Positions 55,031-63,540 of a stretch of DNA of 64,000 nucleotides are shown in pieces (position 1 is the first letter of the stretch; each line of letters starts with the position of its first letter). Made by a program: the position numbers and the translations under genes. Source of the DNA: an uncultured Eubacteriales bacterium (GTDB lineage: Bacteria > Bacillota > Clostridia > Oscillospirales > Acutalibacteraceae). The notes under the pieces were generated by a model. The model saw only the letters and a list, made by a program, of their open reading frames with translations, was not told the origin of the DNA and made no database searches. Where the stretch lies: NCBI GenBank assembly GCA_934541115.1, contig CAKTDF010000013.1, forward strand, positions 1 through 64,000, in the 5' to 3' direction.

Positions 55031-55837
55031 GTGTTGAAAAAATTTGTCTTTTCCGCCGTTGCGTTGCTTTTGATAATCACATATCCGCTCTGCAATCTGG
55101 CTGCAATCGGTTCAAATAAATCAAAGCCCTCGGAGAACACCTCCGAAGGTCTTTCTGTCGTTGAAGCATTTGAAAATGCCTCCGTTGAAAAAGCGGACAA
55201 GGCTGTTAAAGCGGCAGAAAAAAAGCGCACGGATATTCTCAATCAGCAGAGCGCCAACAGCCTCGTTGAAAAGCAGATAAAACAAATTGAAAAAGGAAAG
55301 CTCTCTTACCGCAAGGTGTTTTCAAAAGTATACTTTGCCGGAGACTCACTGATGAACGGTCTTGAGGCTTACAATATTCTCAACTCCAACCATCTGTATA
55401 CTCAGGTCAGCGCGAGTCTTTATCATCTTGAAAGCGTGATTCCAAAGCTGACTTCAGTCCGTCCGCCGGTACTCATTCTCCACTACGGACTCAACATGAT
55501 AGGCGATAAGCAGTATCACGTTGACTCATTCATCACTCAGTATACAAAGGAAATCAAAACGCTCAAAAAAAAGCTGCCGGACACCAGAATCATTGTCAGC
55601 CTGCTTTTTCCGGTCGATACCTCTGTGGCAACGGCAAAGCGTTTTAAATATGTTTCACGCTACAACAAAAGACTTGTTGAAATGTGTAAGGAGCTCAAGG
55701 TTGAATATCTTGATTCCTCCCCCGTTTTCAAGGGACATAACGAATTTTACGGTGCAGACGGAATCCACCTTTCCGCCTCGTTTTACAGCAAATATTGGCT
55801 CAAATATATAATGAGAGAAATGGAGATATACGCATGA
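55031..55837 (+). CDS. Membrane-anchored SGNH hydrolase
   Basis: This 268-aa protein has an N-terminal signal anchor (about 1-26) and a charged helical stalk (about 40-92). An SGNH domain follows: YFAGDSLMNGL (block I with the Ser), LHYGLNMIG (block III with the Asn) and YGADGIHLS (block V with the Asp and His). Such proteins transfer or remove O-acyl groups on surface glycans. It starts with GTG behind AAAGGAAG. It overlaps the next gene as ATGA and leads the four-gene O-acylation cluster. Confidence 0.85.
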   Translation: MLKKFVFSAVALLLIITYPLCNLAAIGSNKSKPSENTSEGLSVVEAFENASVEKADKAVKAAEKKRTDILNQQSANSLVEKQIKQIEKGKLSYRKVFSKVYFAGDSLMNGLEAYNILNSNHLYTQVSASLYHLESVIPKLTSVRPPVLILHYGLNMIGDKQYHVDSFITQYTKEIKTLKKKLPDTRIIVSLLFPVDTSVATAKRFKYVSRYNKRLVEMCKELKVEYLDSSPVFKGHNEFYGADGIHLSASFYSKYWLKYIMREMEIYA

Positions 55838-56304
55838 GCAAACAAAGACGCGGTGAAATCTTCAGCGTTGTTCTGCTTTTAGCTTTTATTGGCTTTTTGT
55901 TTTTTCAAAACAGTGCCGGCACAAAAAGCGCAGAAGATGTTTTTGAAAAAGTATCCACGGCAGTTGATTTGAGCTATCTGAAAGTGAGAGATAACTCCGC
56001 ATTGAAAAAGGAGTTTTCATTTTCCGAAAAGGACGTTGAAAATGTTCTCTATGTTTCCTCAGACTCCGTTATGGAGGTGCGCGAGCTGCTTTTGGTTGAG
56101 GTCAAAAGCACGGATGATATTGACGCAATAACAGAAAAAATCAAAAGCCGCGTTGAAGAAAAAAAAGCGCTGTTTAAAAACTACGCTCCCGAGCAAAGCG
56201 CGCTGCTTGAAAATTACGTGCTCGAGAAAAAGGGAAAATTTGTTATGTTCGCCGTCTCCGATTCACCGGAAAAAATTGTCAGCGCCTTTAAAAAAGCGTT
56301 ATAA
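55834..56304 (+). CDS. DUF4358-type membrane-anchored protein
   Basis: This 156-aa protein has one N-terminal membrane helix (about 9-24, FSVVLLLAFIGFLFF) and an extracellular domain with VSSDSVMEVRELLLVEVKS, KSRVEEKKALFKNYAPEQ and VSDSPEKIVSAF. This is the pattern that I associate with DUF4358, a small partner regularly found beside MBOAT acyltransferases in Firmicutes. The start overlaps the SGNH stop. Its molecular role is unknown; it may be an assembly or regulatory subunit. Confidence 0.75.
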   Translation: MSKQRRGEIFSVVLLLAFIGFLFFQNSAGTKSAEDVFEKVSTAVDLSYLKVRDNSALKKEFSFSEKDVENVLYVSSDSVMEVRELLLVEVKSTDDIDAITEKIKSRVEEKKALFKNYAPEQSALLENYVLEKKGKFVMFAVSDSPEKIVSAFKKAL

Positions 56305-56319
56305 AAAGGAGTTTGCCCA

Positions 56320-57735
56320 ATGGTTTTCAGCAGTGCCGCCTTTTTGTTCGTTTTTCTTCCTGTTGTTCTTCTGTTTTACTTTGTGAAGTTTTTCAGAAAT
56401 GACGAGCAAAAAGAGCTTACCAAAAAAAATGCGGTCCTTTGCCTTTCAAGCCTTGTTTTTTATGCGTGGGGCGAACCCGTTTATATTGTTCTGATGCTTT
56501 TGAGCATCTTTTTCAACTACAACATAGGAATTGATCTTGAAAAAAACGTAGACAATGACAAAAAGCGTAAGGCTCTTTTTGTCTGCGCAGTCATATTCAA
56601 TCTCGGCATTCTCGGCTTTTTCAAATATTCCGGCTTTGTTGTTGAAAATCTCAATTCAATCTTTTCTTTGAACATAAAATATGAAGCCTTTGCCCTCCCT
56701 GTTGGTATTTCGTTTTATACCTTTCAGGTGCTTTCATATGTCATTGATGTCTATAGGGGAGACTGCCGCGTTCAATACAGTTTTCTCAATTTTGCAACCT
56801 ATATTTCAATGTTCCCTCAGCTCATTGCGGGACCTATCGTTCAATATAACGACATTGAAAGGCAGCTTTCCGGAAGAAGTCATACTGTTCGTAAATTTAC
56901 CGCAGGCGTGCTGTTTTTTATCCGCGGTCTCGGCAAAAAGGTCATCTTCGCCAACACCATCGGCGCTGTTTATACCAATCTTGCCGCCGGAGGAACAGAC
57001 GGTCTTGCCGCCGCCGACGCATGGTTTGCGATCCTCTGCTACACACTTCAGATTTACTTTGATTTCAGCGGCTACAGCGACATGGCTGTGGGACTCGGAA
57101 AAATGTTTGGCTTTGACTTTGTTCAAAACTTCAACTTTCCGTACTGCGCAGAAAGCATCAAAGACTTTTGGAGCCGTTGGCACATATCGCTTTCAAGCTG
57201 GTTCAGAGACTATGTATATATTCCCCTCGGAGGCAACCGAAAGGGTACTGCAAGAACGATCTTTAACATTGCCGTTGTTTGGTGTCTGACCGGTCTTTGG
57301 CACGGCGCGAGCTGGAACTTCGTTGTGTGGGGTGCGTTCTACGGCATTTTGCTCATCTCTGAAAAATACATTTTTAAAGGACTTCAGAAAAAGCTCCCGC
57401 GCACGGCAAGGCGCGTCATAACAATGCTCATAGTCATAATCGGCTGGGTCTTTTTCTCTAGCGAAACACTCACCTCTGCCGTCTCTTTCCTTGCTTCAAT
57501 GTTCGGCGCTCACGGTTTTGCCTCAGACAACATGCTCTATACGCTGAAATCAAACATTTTCCCCTTTGCCGTTATGAGTCTGAGCGCTCTCGGATTTTTC
57601 AAAAAACTGCCCACCCTCAAAAACCCTGCGGCAAAGCTCACTATGCAGGCATTTGGCTATATGCTCGTTTTTATCCTCTGCATTATTTTCATCGTCAGCA
57701 GCACATATAATCCCTTCCTTTATTTCAGATTCTGA
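56320..57735 (+). CDS. MBOAT-family O-acyltransferase (AlgI/DltB type)
   Basis: This 471-aa protein has about 11 membrane helices and is the channel-like enzyme that passes acyl groups to the outside. Key segments are LPVGISFYTFQVLSYVIDVYRG, FATYISMFPQLIAGPIVQY, YFDFSGYSDMAVGLGKMFGF, FWSRWHISLSSWFRDYVYIPLGGN and CLTGLWHGASWNFVVWG with the catalytic His. RBS AAAGGAG fits. It works with the neighbouring SGNH and DHHW proteins. Confidence 0.93.
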   Translation: MVFSSAAFLFVFLPVVLLFYFVKFFRNDEQKELTKKNAVLCLSSLVFYAWGEPVYIVLMLLSIFFNYNIGIDLEKNVDNDKKRKALFVCAVIFNLGILGFFKYSGFVVENLNSIFSLNIKYEAFALPVGISFYTFQVLSYVIDVYRGDCRVQYSFLNFATYISMFPQLIAGPIVQYNDIERQLSGRSHTVRKFTAGVLFFIRGLGKKVIFANTIGAVYTNLAAGGTDGLAAADAWFAILCYTLQIYFDFSGYSDMAVGLGKMFGFDFVQNFNFPYCAESIKDFWSRWHISLSSWFRDYVYIPLGGNRKGTARTIFNIAVVWCLTGLWHGASWNFVVWGAFYGILLISEKYIFKGLQKKLPRTARRVITMLIVIIGWVFFSSETLTSAVSFLASMFGAHGFASDNMLYTLKSNIFPFAVMSLSALGFFKKLPTLKNPAAKLTMQAFGYMLVFILCIIFIVSSTYNPFLYFRF

Positions 57736-57749
57736 TGAGGTCAGCTTAA

Positions 57750-58925
57750 ATGAACACAAACATTACCAACGAACATGACAAAAAACAGCGTATTCAAATA
57801 ACGACGGTCTGCACCGTGGTGGTCTCGCTTTTTTGCGCGGCAATTTTCGGCGTCTTTATTCTTGCCGCAATTATGCCCGACCGTGAAAAATCCGAAACGG
57901 AGAACCGCGTTTTAAAGCAATTTCCAAAATTCTCTTTTTCTGCCCTCTTTGACGGCAGCTTTATGAAGAACTTTGAGACCTACTTCAATGACCAGTTTCC
58001 GTTCCGCGACGGTCTGATAACGCTCAAAACAAAAATTGACCGCTCGGTGGGCAAAAGCGAGGAAAACGGCGTTTATATCGGCAAAGACGGTTTTCTCTTT
58101 GAAGCGCCCACAAAACCCGATAACAGCCGAATAAATGACCTGTCAAAGGCAATTACCGCCTTTTCAAGGAACAATAAAAAGCTCAAAAAAGCCTTTATTC
58201 TTTCGCCGAACGCATCGGATATTCTTCCGGAAAAGCTTCCGGCAGCATTGAAGCTTGAAGACAGAAGCGACTCTTTTTCAAAAATAAAAAAGGGTGTTTC
58301 CGGCGTCTCGTGGGTAGACTGCAAGGGTATTTTTGAAAAGCAGGAGGATAAGTCCGCTCTCTTTTACCGCACCGACCATCACTGGACGACCCGGGCGGCT
58401 TACCTGCCGTTCAAAGAGCTTTCTTCACTTTGGAAGCTCGGCGCAAAAGACAAAAACTACTCGTTTTATACAGTGTCTTCCTCCTTTCAAGGCACACTTT
58501 CCTCCTCCGCAGCGGTGAAAGACGCTGCCGATAAAATTGAGATCTGCGTTCCGAAAAAGCAGACCGAAAAATATACCGTTCTCTATGAATCCTCAGACCG
58601 CAAAACCGCGTCGCTCTTTGAAGAAGAAAAACTGAACCAAAAGAATCAGTATGAAGTCTTTTTGGGCGGTAACTATGACAAGGTCATTATTTCAACCGCG
58701 GCGGATACTTCGGCGGCATTGCTCATTTTCAAAGACTCTTATGCAAACTGCATGCTGCCCATGCTGACTCCGTATTTTTCAAAAATAGTTGTCATCGACC
58801 CCCGGTATTTTTCAGACAGTCTCAAAGCGGTAATGAGCGAGACCAAATTTACCCATGTTCTGTTTCTCTACAACATGGATACCTTTCTCGGCGACACCTC
58901 GCTCGTCTCCACTCTTGAAAGCTGA
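57750..58925 (+). CDS. DHHW-family (AlgX/AlgJ-like) acyl transfer protein
   Basis: This 391-aa protein has an N-terminal membrane helix (about 25-47) and an extracellular SGNH-like domain of the DHHW family. ENRVLKQFPKFSFSAL and YFNDQFPFRDGL are the opening signature. YIGKDGFLFE follows, and YRTDHHWTTRAAY holds the catalytic Asp-His pair. The Ser nucleophile candidate is in FKDSYANCMLPML. In alginate and similar pathways such proteins finish the acyl transfer to the glycan. GAGG precedes the ATG, 14 bases after the MBOAT gene. Confidence 0.9.
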   Translation: MNTNITNEHDKKQRIQITTVCTVVVSLFCAAIFGVFILAAIMPDREKSETENRVLKQFPKFSFSALFDGSFMKNFETYFNDQFPFRDGLITLKTKIDRSVGKSEENGVYIGKDGFLFEAPTKPDNSRINDLSKAITAFSRNNKKLKKAFILSPNASDILPEKLPAALKLEDRSDSFSKIKKGVSGVSWVDCKGIFEKQEDKSALFYRTDHHWTTRAAYLPFKELSSLWKLGAKDKNYSFYTVSSSFQGTLSSSAAVKDAADKIEICVPKKQTEKYTVLYESSDRKTASLFEEEKLNQKNQYEVFLGGNYDKVIISTAADTSAALLIFKDSYANCMLPMLTPYFSKIVVIDPRYFSDSLKAVMSETKFTHVLFLYNMDTFLGDTSLVSTLES

Positions 58926-58977
58926 ACACTGAACCGCCTTTGACACAAAATCAATATGAGGAGAAAAAACGAGTAAC

Positions 58978-59589
58978 ATGAAAGACAAACTTCATACCGG
59001 AGAGCTTTACTGCTCCGGCGATGAAAGCCTCGTTAATGAGCAGCTGCTCTATGTTGAAAAGCTTTATGACTTCAACGCAACCAGACCCCTTGAACAGGAA
59101 AAGCGGCAAAAGCTTCTCAAAGAAATGTTTGCCGAAATCGGCGACGGCTGTTATATTGAGCCGCCTCTCCATGCAAACTGGGGAGGAAAACACGTTCACT
59201 TCGGCAAAGATGTCTATGCCAATTTTAATCTGACGCTTGTTGACGACACGCACATATATGTCGGTGACAGCACGATGTTTGCCCCCAATGTAACTGTTGC
59301 AACCGCAGGGCATCCGATTTTGCCCTCACTTCGTGAGGAGGCATATCAATACAATATGGCGGTACACATAGGCAAAAACTGTTGGATAGGCGCAGGCGCA
59401 CTCATTATGCCGGGAGTCACCATAGGAGACAACACCGTGATCGGTGCAGGCTCGGTTGTTACAAAGGATATACCGTCAAATGTTGTTGCTGTCGGCAATC
59501 CCTGCCGCGTTATGCGTGAAATCGGCGAGCATGACAGAGAGTTCTATTTCAAAAACAGGTGCATTCCGAAAGAGCTCCTTTCAAAGTAA
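58978..59589 (+). CDS. Maltose/galactoside O-acetyltransferase
   Basis: This 203-aa hexapeptide-repeat enzyme matches Maa/LacA. MKDKLHTGELYCSGDESLV is the Mac domain, ANWGGKHVHFGKDVYANFNLTLVDD starts the left-handed beta helix, and NVTVATAGHPI carries the catalytic His. NCWIGAGALIMPGVTIGDN and GAGSVVTKDIPSNVVAVGNPCRV follow. It acetylates a sugar with acetyl-CoA in the cytoplasm. It may belong to the O-acylation operon (52 bases after it) or be independent. Confidence 0.9.
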   Translation: MKDKLHTGELYCSGDESLVNEQLLYVEKLYDFNATRPLEQEKRQKLLKEMFAEIGDGCYIEPPLHANWGGKHVHFGKDVYANFNLTLVDDTHIYVGDSTMFAPNVTVATAGHPILPSLREEAYQYNMAVHIGKNCWIGAGALIMPGVTIGDNTVIGAGSVVTKDIPSNVVAVGNPCRVMREIGEHDREFYFKNRCIPKELLSK

Positions 59590-59628
59590 AGCCGCATTTT
59601 GAGCTTTTTTCAGTTCCAGTTAAAAACA

Positions 59629-59679
59629 AAAGCTATAATTCACACAACCATACTGTCAGTGCATGTGAATTATAGCTTT
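59629..59679. terminator. Repeat-family-like hairpin terminator (copy 4)
   Basis: AAAGCTATAATTCACA (59629-59644) pairs perfectly with TGTGAATTATAGCTTT (59664-59679) between convergent genes. The pattern AAAG-x-CTATA-TTCA resembles the hairpins at 27857, 33950 and 44196. Confidence 0.8.
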
Positions 59680-59724
59680 ATATTGTGTTGCTTTCATTAT
59701 TCCGGGTACGGCAAGCCACTTTTT

Positions 59725-60348
59725 TCAATGATACATGGAGTACTGCTTATAAATTTCGCTTTCCTTCTGACTTTTTGAACCGAGAAAATAGGTGTAGCTC
59801 AAAAAGCGCGCCATATCCTCAACAGAAATTTTCATACCGCTGTTCATCCATTCAAGAATCGTTGCCAGCATTCCAGAAATTGCAAAGGTCGTCAAAAAGC
59901 TCCGCGGGTCATCTTCCGCATAGTAAACGGCGGAATCTGGAATTACGCAGCGCACCGCAAGCTTGATTTTTTCCGCAAGATGATTGTTGCAGTCATTGCG
60001 CGTGATAAAACGGCAAACGGTATAATTCTCTTTGCAAAATTCAAGGAACCTTGAACAATATTTTATAATGCTCTCAATATCTTCAAAGTCACTTTTGAAA
60101 CTAACCACAGTTTCAACAAACACAGCATAAATCTCCTGCTGAATCTTATCCATCATATCAAAAATATCATTGTAATACAGATAGAACGTTGACCTGTTGA
60201 CGTCCGCGAGCGTAGTCAGCTCAGTGACCGTTATTTGGCTGATATTCTTTTCCTCAAGGAGCGTAAAAAGACTGTCTCTGAGGTTCTTTTTTGTTCTTTT
60301 TACTCTTCTGTCCTCTTTTTGTTTTTTAGAACTTGAAATTTCAGACAT
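59725..60348 (-). CDS. TetR/AcrR-family regulator
   Basis: This 207-aa repressor has an N-terminal TetR HTH (about 18-62: LRDSLFTLLEEKNISQITVT and NRSTFYLYYNDI) and a helical ligand-binding domain. It resembles the DhaS/TetR_C type, with CRFITRN and LATILEWMNSGMKISVEDMARFL. The 15-base palindrome at 60386-60400 is the likely operator. It probably controls itself and the divergent membrane protein gene. GGAGG precedes the ATG. Confidence 0.88.
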   Translation of the reverse strand: MSEISSSKKQKEDRRVKRTKKNLRDSLFTLLEEKNISQITVTELTTLADVNRSTFYLYYNDIFDMMDKIQQEIYAVFVETVVSFKSDFEDIESIIKYCSRFLEFCKENYTVCRFITRNDCNNHLAEKIKLAVRCVIPDSAVYYAEDDPRSFLTTFAISGMLATILEWMNSGMKISVEDMARFLSYTYFLGSKSQKESEIYKQYSMYH

Positions 60349-60385
60349 TTTATCCTCCGTTATTTAACATTTTAAGACTGAGATG

Positions 60386-60400
60386 TTGTTTATTAAACAA
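60386..60400. promoter_or_regulatory. Probable TetR operator
   Basis: TTGTTTATTAAACAA is a perfect 7+1+7 palindrome, 38 bases upstream of the regulator gene and in the divergent intergenic region. Confidence 0.55.
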
Positions 60401-60419
60401 ACTTACGCCTTAATAAGGC

Positions 60420-60447
60420 TTGCAAAAAAACAGAAAATGTGTATAAT
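60420..60447 (+). promoter_or_regulatory. Promoter of the duplicated membrane protein gene
   Basis: TTGCAA (60420-60425), 16 bases, TATAAT (60442-60447). It would give a leader of about 140 bases. The operator palindrome lies just upstream. Confidence 0.5.
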
Positions 60448-60595
60448 TGGACAGGTGTCAATCAAACCACACTTGTTGAATATCACTTTTAGCTAATACC
60501 ATTATATACAAATTTTTCAATAAATCAACATTTATTTCTATATTCCGTTCCGTTCATAAAAAGGACATTGCAAAATAAAATGAAAGGACATCAGT

Positions 60596-61870
60596 ATGAT
60601 CAGGGAGAATCTCTTAACCTCAGCACTTAAAAAAAGAAAAACCGCGTTTCTGCTTTTCATAACGGCAGGAATCTATTTTTTTGCTTTTGCCTTTCTTGAA
60701 AATCCACTGCATTCAACGATCAGTGACATCGGAAGAACCAGGCTGCCGCTTTTGGCTATATACTGCATTCTTTTGCCGCTTTGTAATATTGTTAATTTTG
60801 AGTATACTCTCCGGGCGTTCGACATTAAAGCTCCGGTTTTTCGCAGAGCGTTCTTTGTTTCAAATCTGCTCGTTCCTTTTGTCACAACAACGCTTATGCT
60901 TGACCCCGCCGTTGGAAAAGTGACAACATTTTCGGTTCTCCTGCACTGGCTCACCGGATTTGGCAACATAGTCCTCAATGCAACGGTGATACTTATCACC
61001 TGTCTGCGGCTTTATAAGAGCACAAAAAACAAAAAGCTGCTTGCGCTTTTTGTTTCCGGCACAGGTGCATGCATTGCCATTTTATTGCTCTTCATTATCA
61101 TGACAATCGTTACCGGCAGCGTTCAAAAGAGCAAAAACGGTTTTTTGGAGATCGTTCCCATTGTTGCCGCAGAAATTGTGCTTTTCCTCATCAATCATAC
61201 CGGAATAGTCTCGCCCACAAGTGACCGTGACAAAAAAGAAAACGCGATCAAAGCCGCTGACACAGGCGTATTTGCCGCTGTCTGTCACTTTTTTCTCGCT
61301 GCGGCATGGCTGTTCTTCACGTTCTATTCCTTTGTCAGGAATCCGATAAATTACACAATAAGCATGACCGGACTTGACTATCCGCTCGGCTTTGGCGTGA
61401 CATGCGCACTGATAAGCGTTGGACTCAGCCTCAACTTTATCCTCGCATTCAAACGCAGCAATTACAAAAATGTGCTGACTTATATAATAGCTATAGGCGG
61501 CTCACTTGTGCTGATGCTCTGCGTTTTTGCTCCCACCACCCACAGCGGAGACGGGCTGAACCTTATCCATTCCGTTGCGGCGGTTGCCTTTTTTATTCTT
61601 ATTATGGTCGCCGTCTTTTTCTTCTGTATTTTCAAGCGTAAGGAAAACAAGCTTTATATAAGGCTCGGCGTCATAATGCTGGCAATTCTCGCTTTTACGC
61701 TCATTACCGCCTATGTGATGAACATTCTGCTTGAGCAAAAATATGGCAGAACCGGTCTTGTTGAAGTCATTCCGCTTCAATATGTTTTCTTCTTCCTGTT
61801 TTTTGAAAACTACACCGACGTTTTTAAAACCAAAAACACTGCTGAAAATGCCGAAAAAGTAAACGCATAG
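60596..61870 (+). CDS. Internally duplicated multi-pass membrane protein (DUF998-like halves)
   Basis: This 424-aa protein has about 12 membrane helices in two similar halves. Paired segments are ENPLHSTISDIGRTRLPL with RNPINYTISMTGLDYPLG; LLHWLTGFGNIVL with LIHSVAAVAFFIL; and GFLEIVPIVAAEIVLFLINHT with GLVEVIPLQYVFFFLFFENYT. Each half has six helices and resembles DUF998/Frag1-type proteins. It faces the TetR gene, which suggests ligand-controlled expression, and a transport or membrane-stress role would fit. No transport signature was recognised. RBS AAAGGACAT. Confidence 0.8.
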   Translation: MIRENLLTSALKKRKTAFLLFITAGIYFFAFAFLENPLHSTISDIGRTRLPLLAIYCILLPLCNIVNFEYTLRAFDIKAPVFRRAFFVSNLLVPFVTTTLMLDPAVGKVTTFSVLLHWLTGFGNIVLNATVILITCLRLYKSTKNKKLLALFVSGTGACIAILLLFIIMTIVTGSVQKSKNGFLEIVPIVAAEIVLFLINHTGIVSPTSDRDKKENAIKAADTGVFAAVCHFFLAAAWLFFTFYSFVRNPINYTISMTGLDYPLGFGVTCALISVGLSLNFILAFKRSNYKNVLTYIIAIGGSLVLMLCVFAPTTHSGDGLNLIHSVAAVAFFILIMVAVFFFCIFKRKENKLYIRLGVIMLAILAFTLITAYVMNILLEQKYGRTGLVEVIPLQYVFFFLFFENYTDVFKTKNTAENAEKVNA

Positions 61871-61945
61871 GACACAAATCATGTCGCAAAAGGCACTTGC
61901 AATTTGTCGAAAAACATTTCGTTTATACACAAAGGTCTATGAAAA

Positions 61946-61988
61946 AATAACCGCTCACACAATTTTGCGTGACGGTTATTTTTTATTA
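61946..61988 (+). terminator. Terminator of the duplicated membrane protein gene
   Basis: AATAACCGCTCAC pairs with GTGACGGTTATT (one bulge), followed by TTTTTATT. Confidence 0.8.
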
Positions 61989-62087
61989 TCTTTCCCTCTA
62001 AAAATCTCTGTTTATGAAAATGAATTGCTCAAAAAATACTCACAAAAAAACTTCTGCACGATATACAATGACAGTTCTTCTCTTTCT

Positions 62088-62498
62088 TTAAAGCTCTTCT
62101 TTAGCCAGTTCTTCAATAGAAATACCGTCAAGGTACCCGCAGATAAGCTCATTCAGCTTTTTCCACATGGGCAGCGTCTTGCAGCTCGGCGCACGTTCAC
62201 AGCGGTTTTCGCCGCAGTCAAGGCAGGCAACGGGCGCAAGAGTGCCCTCTGTCAGGCGCAAAATTTCACCAACGGAATAGTTTTTTGCATCGCGGTTGAG
62301 ACGGTAGCCTCCGCCCTTTCCGCGCAGACCGTCAACGATGCCGGCTTTTGAGAGCACAACAATTATACTTTCAAGGTATTTTTCAGAAATGTCCTGTTTT
62401 TGAGCAATCGTTTTAAGCGGAACATACTCCCCTTTTTCGTGTTCGGCAAGCTCCACCATAACGCGCAGCGCATATCTTCCCTTTGTTGAAACAAGCAT
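62088..62498 (-). CDS. Rrf2-family regulator with four clustered cysteines
   Basis: This 136-aa winged-helix protein opens MLVSTKGRYALRVMVELAEHE and has IAQKQDISEKYLESIIVVLSKAGIVDGLRGKGGGY, the Rrf2 DNA-binding signature. A C-x2-C-x4-C-x5-C cluster (CLDCGENRCERAPSC) follows, near residues 92-106. IscR and NsrR relatives bind an Fe-S cluster with three such cysteines; CymR relatives sense cysteine supply through CysK. Both fit the metY-cysK and metK neighbourhood. GGAGG lies well placed before the ATG. Confidence 0.88.
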   Translation of the reverse strand: MLVSTKGRYALRVMVELAEHEKGEYVPLKTIAQKQDISEKYLESIIVVLSKAGIVDGLRGKGGGYRLNRDAKNYSVGEILRLTEGTLAPVACLDCGENRCERAPSCKTLPMWKKLNELICGYLDGISIEELAKEEL

Positions 62499-62522
62499 AG
62501 CTTTTTCCTCCGAGATATAAAA

Positions 62523-62645
62523 AGGGAGACTGTCGCATTAGATGCAGAAAGCGTTTTCTTTGTCCAAAAGCTTCACCTAAGGAAAAACGCTCAAAAGAGC
62601 AAAATATTTTTTGCTCTTTGGTCTGCGCCAAATGCGACAGTCCCA
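62523..62645. repeat. Long hairpin element near the Rrf2 gene
   Basis: GGGAGACTGTCGCATT (62524-62539) and AAATGCGACAGTCCC (62630-62644) are inverted ends around about 90 bases that include GAGCAAAATATTTTTTGCTC, a 7-bp hairpin. Related ends occur near 33917 (GGACTGTCGCATT), and a related inner part occurs near 44260 (TTTGCTCTTTGGACTGCGCC). It lies directly upstream of the Rrf2 gene, so it would lie within or before its leader. Confidence 0.65.
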
Positions 62646-62700
62646 ATAAACATATTATACCGCAAGGTTAGTAGGAAATCAACGCCCTGCCGAAAAAGTT

Positions 62701-63531
62701 TTATTGTCCGTCTGTAATTTCTGCAAGAACCTCATAGTCTAATCCGTCAAGCCTGGAACGAAGCAGAAACTCGCCCTTTTCGTTCCACCCGATGAGCTCC
62801 GCCGGGTAATATTTGTTACCGTCTGCGTCGAGGTAAAAGTCATCGCCCGTAAGCGTTTGATCAACATATTCCAGCTCGCTCACCGGCACCTCTGAAAGGT
62901 AGCCGTCTTTGTCCACAACACAGTCATAAAGGCTGATTGAAGCGTCCTTGCTCTCATATCTCTCCGTGGCATTGCTGTATACAAATTTCTTCCCGTCCTT
63001 TGTATAGAGCGGAACTTCATAAAACGACCGGTAGCCGTTTCCGTCGCGGTCATAGTACACACCGTCAACCTCAATGCCCGGTTCATACAAATAGTCGTCT
63101 TCATCTTCAGTCGAAAAAATATTGTTTGCAAGGCTGATTACATCAGCACCGATTGAAACTATACACGAGGCAAAAAACAACACTGCAAAAAACACCGCAA
63201 AAATCTTTTGAGTCTTCTTTTTTCTCTCGCTGTATTCACCAAGTTCAACGTTGCACTTGTGGCAATAGGTAAAGTCTTTTGGATACTTCGACTTGCAAAT
63301 CGGGCAGACCTTCATATCGGGCACGCCCATTTCTTTGCGCTTTATGAAAAAGACAACACCTGCAATCGTCGGAAAGAACAGTGCAAAAACGTACCAGCCC
63401 TTTCTTGGATACCCGCTGCGGTACTTTGATGAAAAGTTGATCATCAAAATGCAGGCAATACGCTCAATTATACCGATAACAGTAAAAGCAATCGGCGGTA
63501 TCGCATGATAAAAATTCAAAAAAGCGTCCAT
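62701..63531 (-). CDS. Zinc-ribbon multi-pass membrane protein, unknown
   Basis: This 276-aa protein has two N-terminal membrane helices (about 11-31 and 45-63; the second resembles a PLD-nuclease N-terminal membrane unit). A cytoplasmic zinc ribbon follows (CPICKSKYPKDFTYCHKC, about 76-93), then a third helix (about 109-130) and an acidic extracellular domain (about 138-276) with two YYDRDGNGY/YLDADGNKYYP-type calcium-loop-like segments. GGGTGG precedes the ATG, nine bases after metK, so the two genes are probably one transcript. Function unknown. Confidence 0.75.
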   Translation of the reverse strand: MDAFLNFYHAIPPIAFTVIGIIERIACILMINFSSKYRSGYPRKGWYVFALFFPTIAGVVFFIKRKEMGVPDMKVCPICKSKYPKDFTYCHKCNVELGEYSERKKKTQKIFAVFFAVLFFASCIVSIGADVISLANNIFSTEDEDDYLYEPGIEVDGVYYDRDGNGYRSFYEVPLYTKDGKKFVYSNATERYESKDASISLYDCVVDKDGYLSEVPVSELEYVDQTLTGDDFYLDADGNKYYPAELIGWNEKGEFLLRSRLDGLDYEVLAEITDGQ

Positions 63532-63540
63532 ATACCACCC

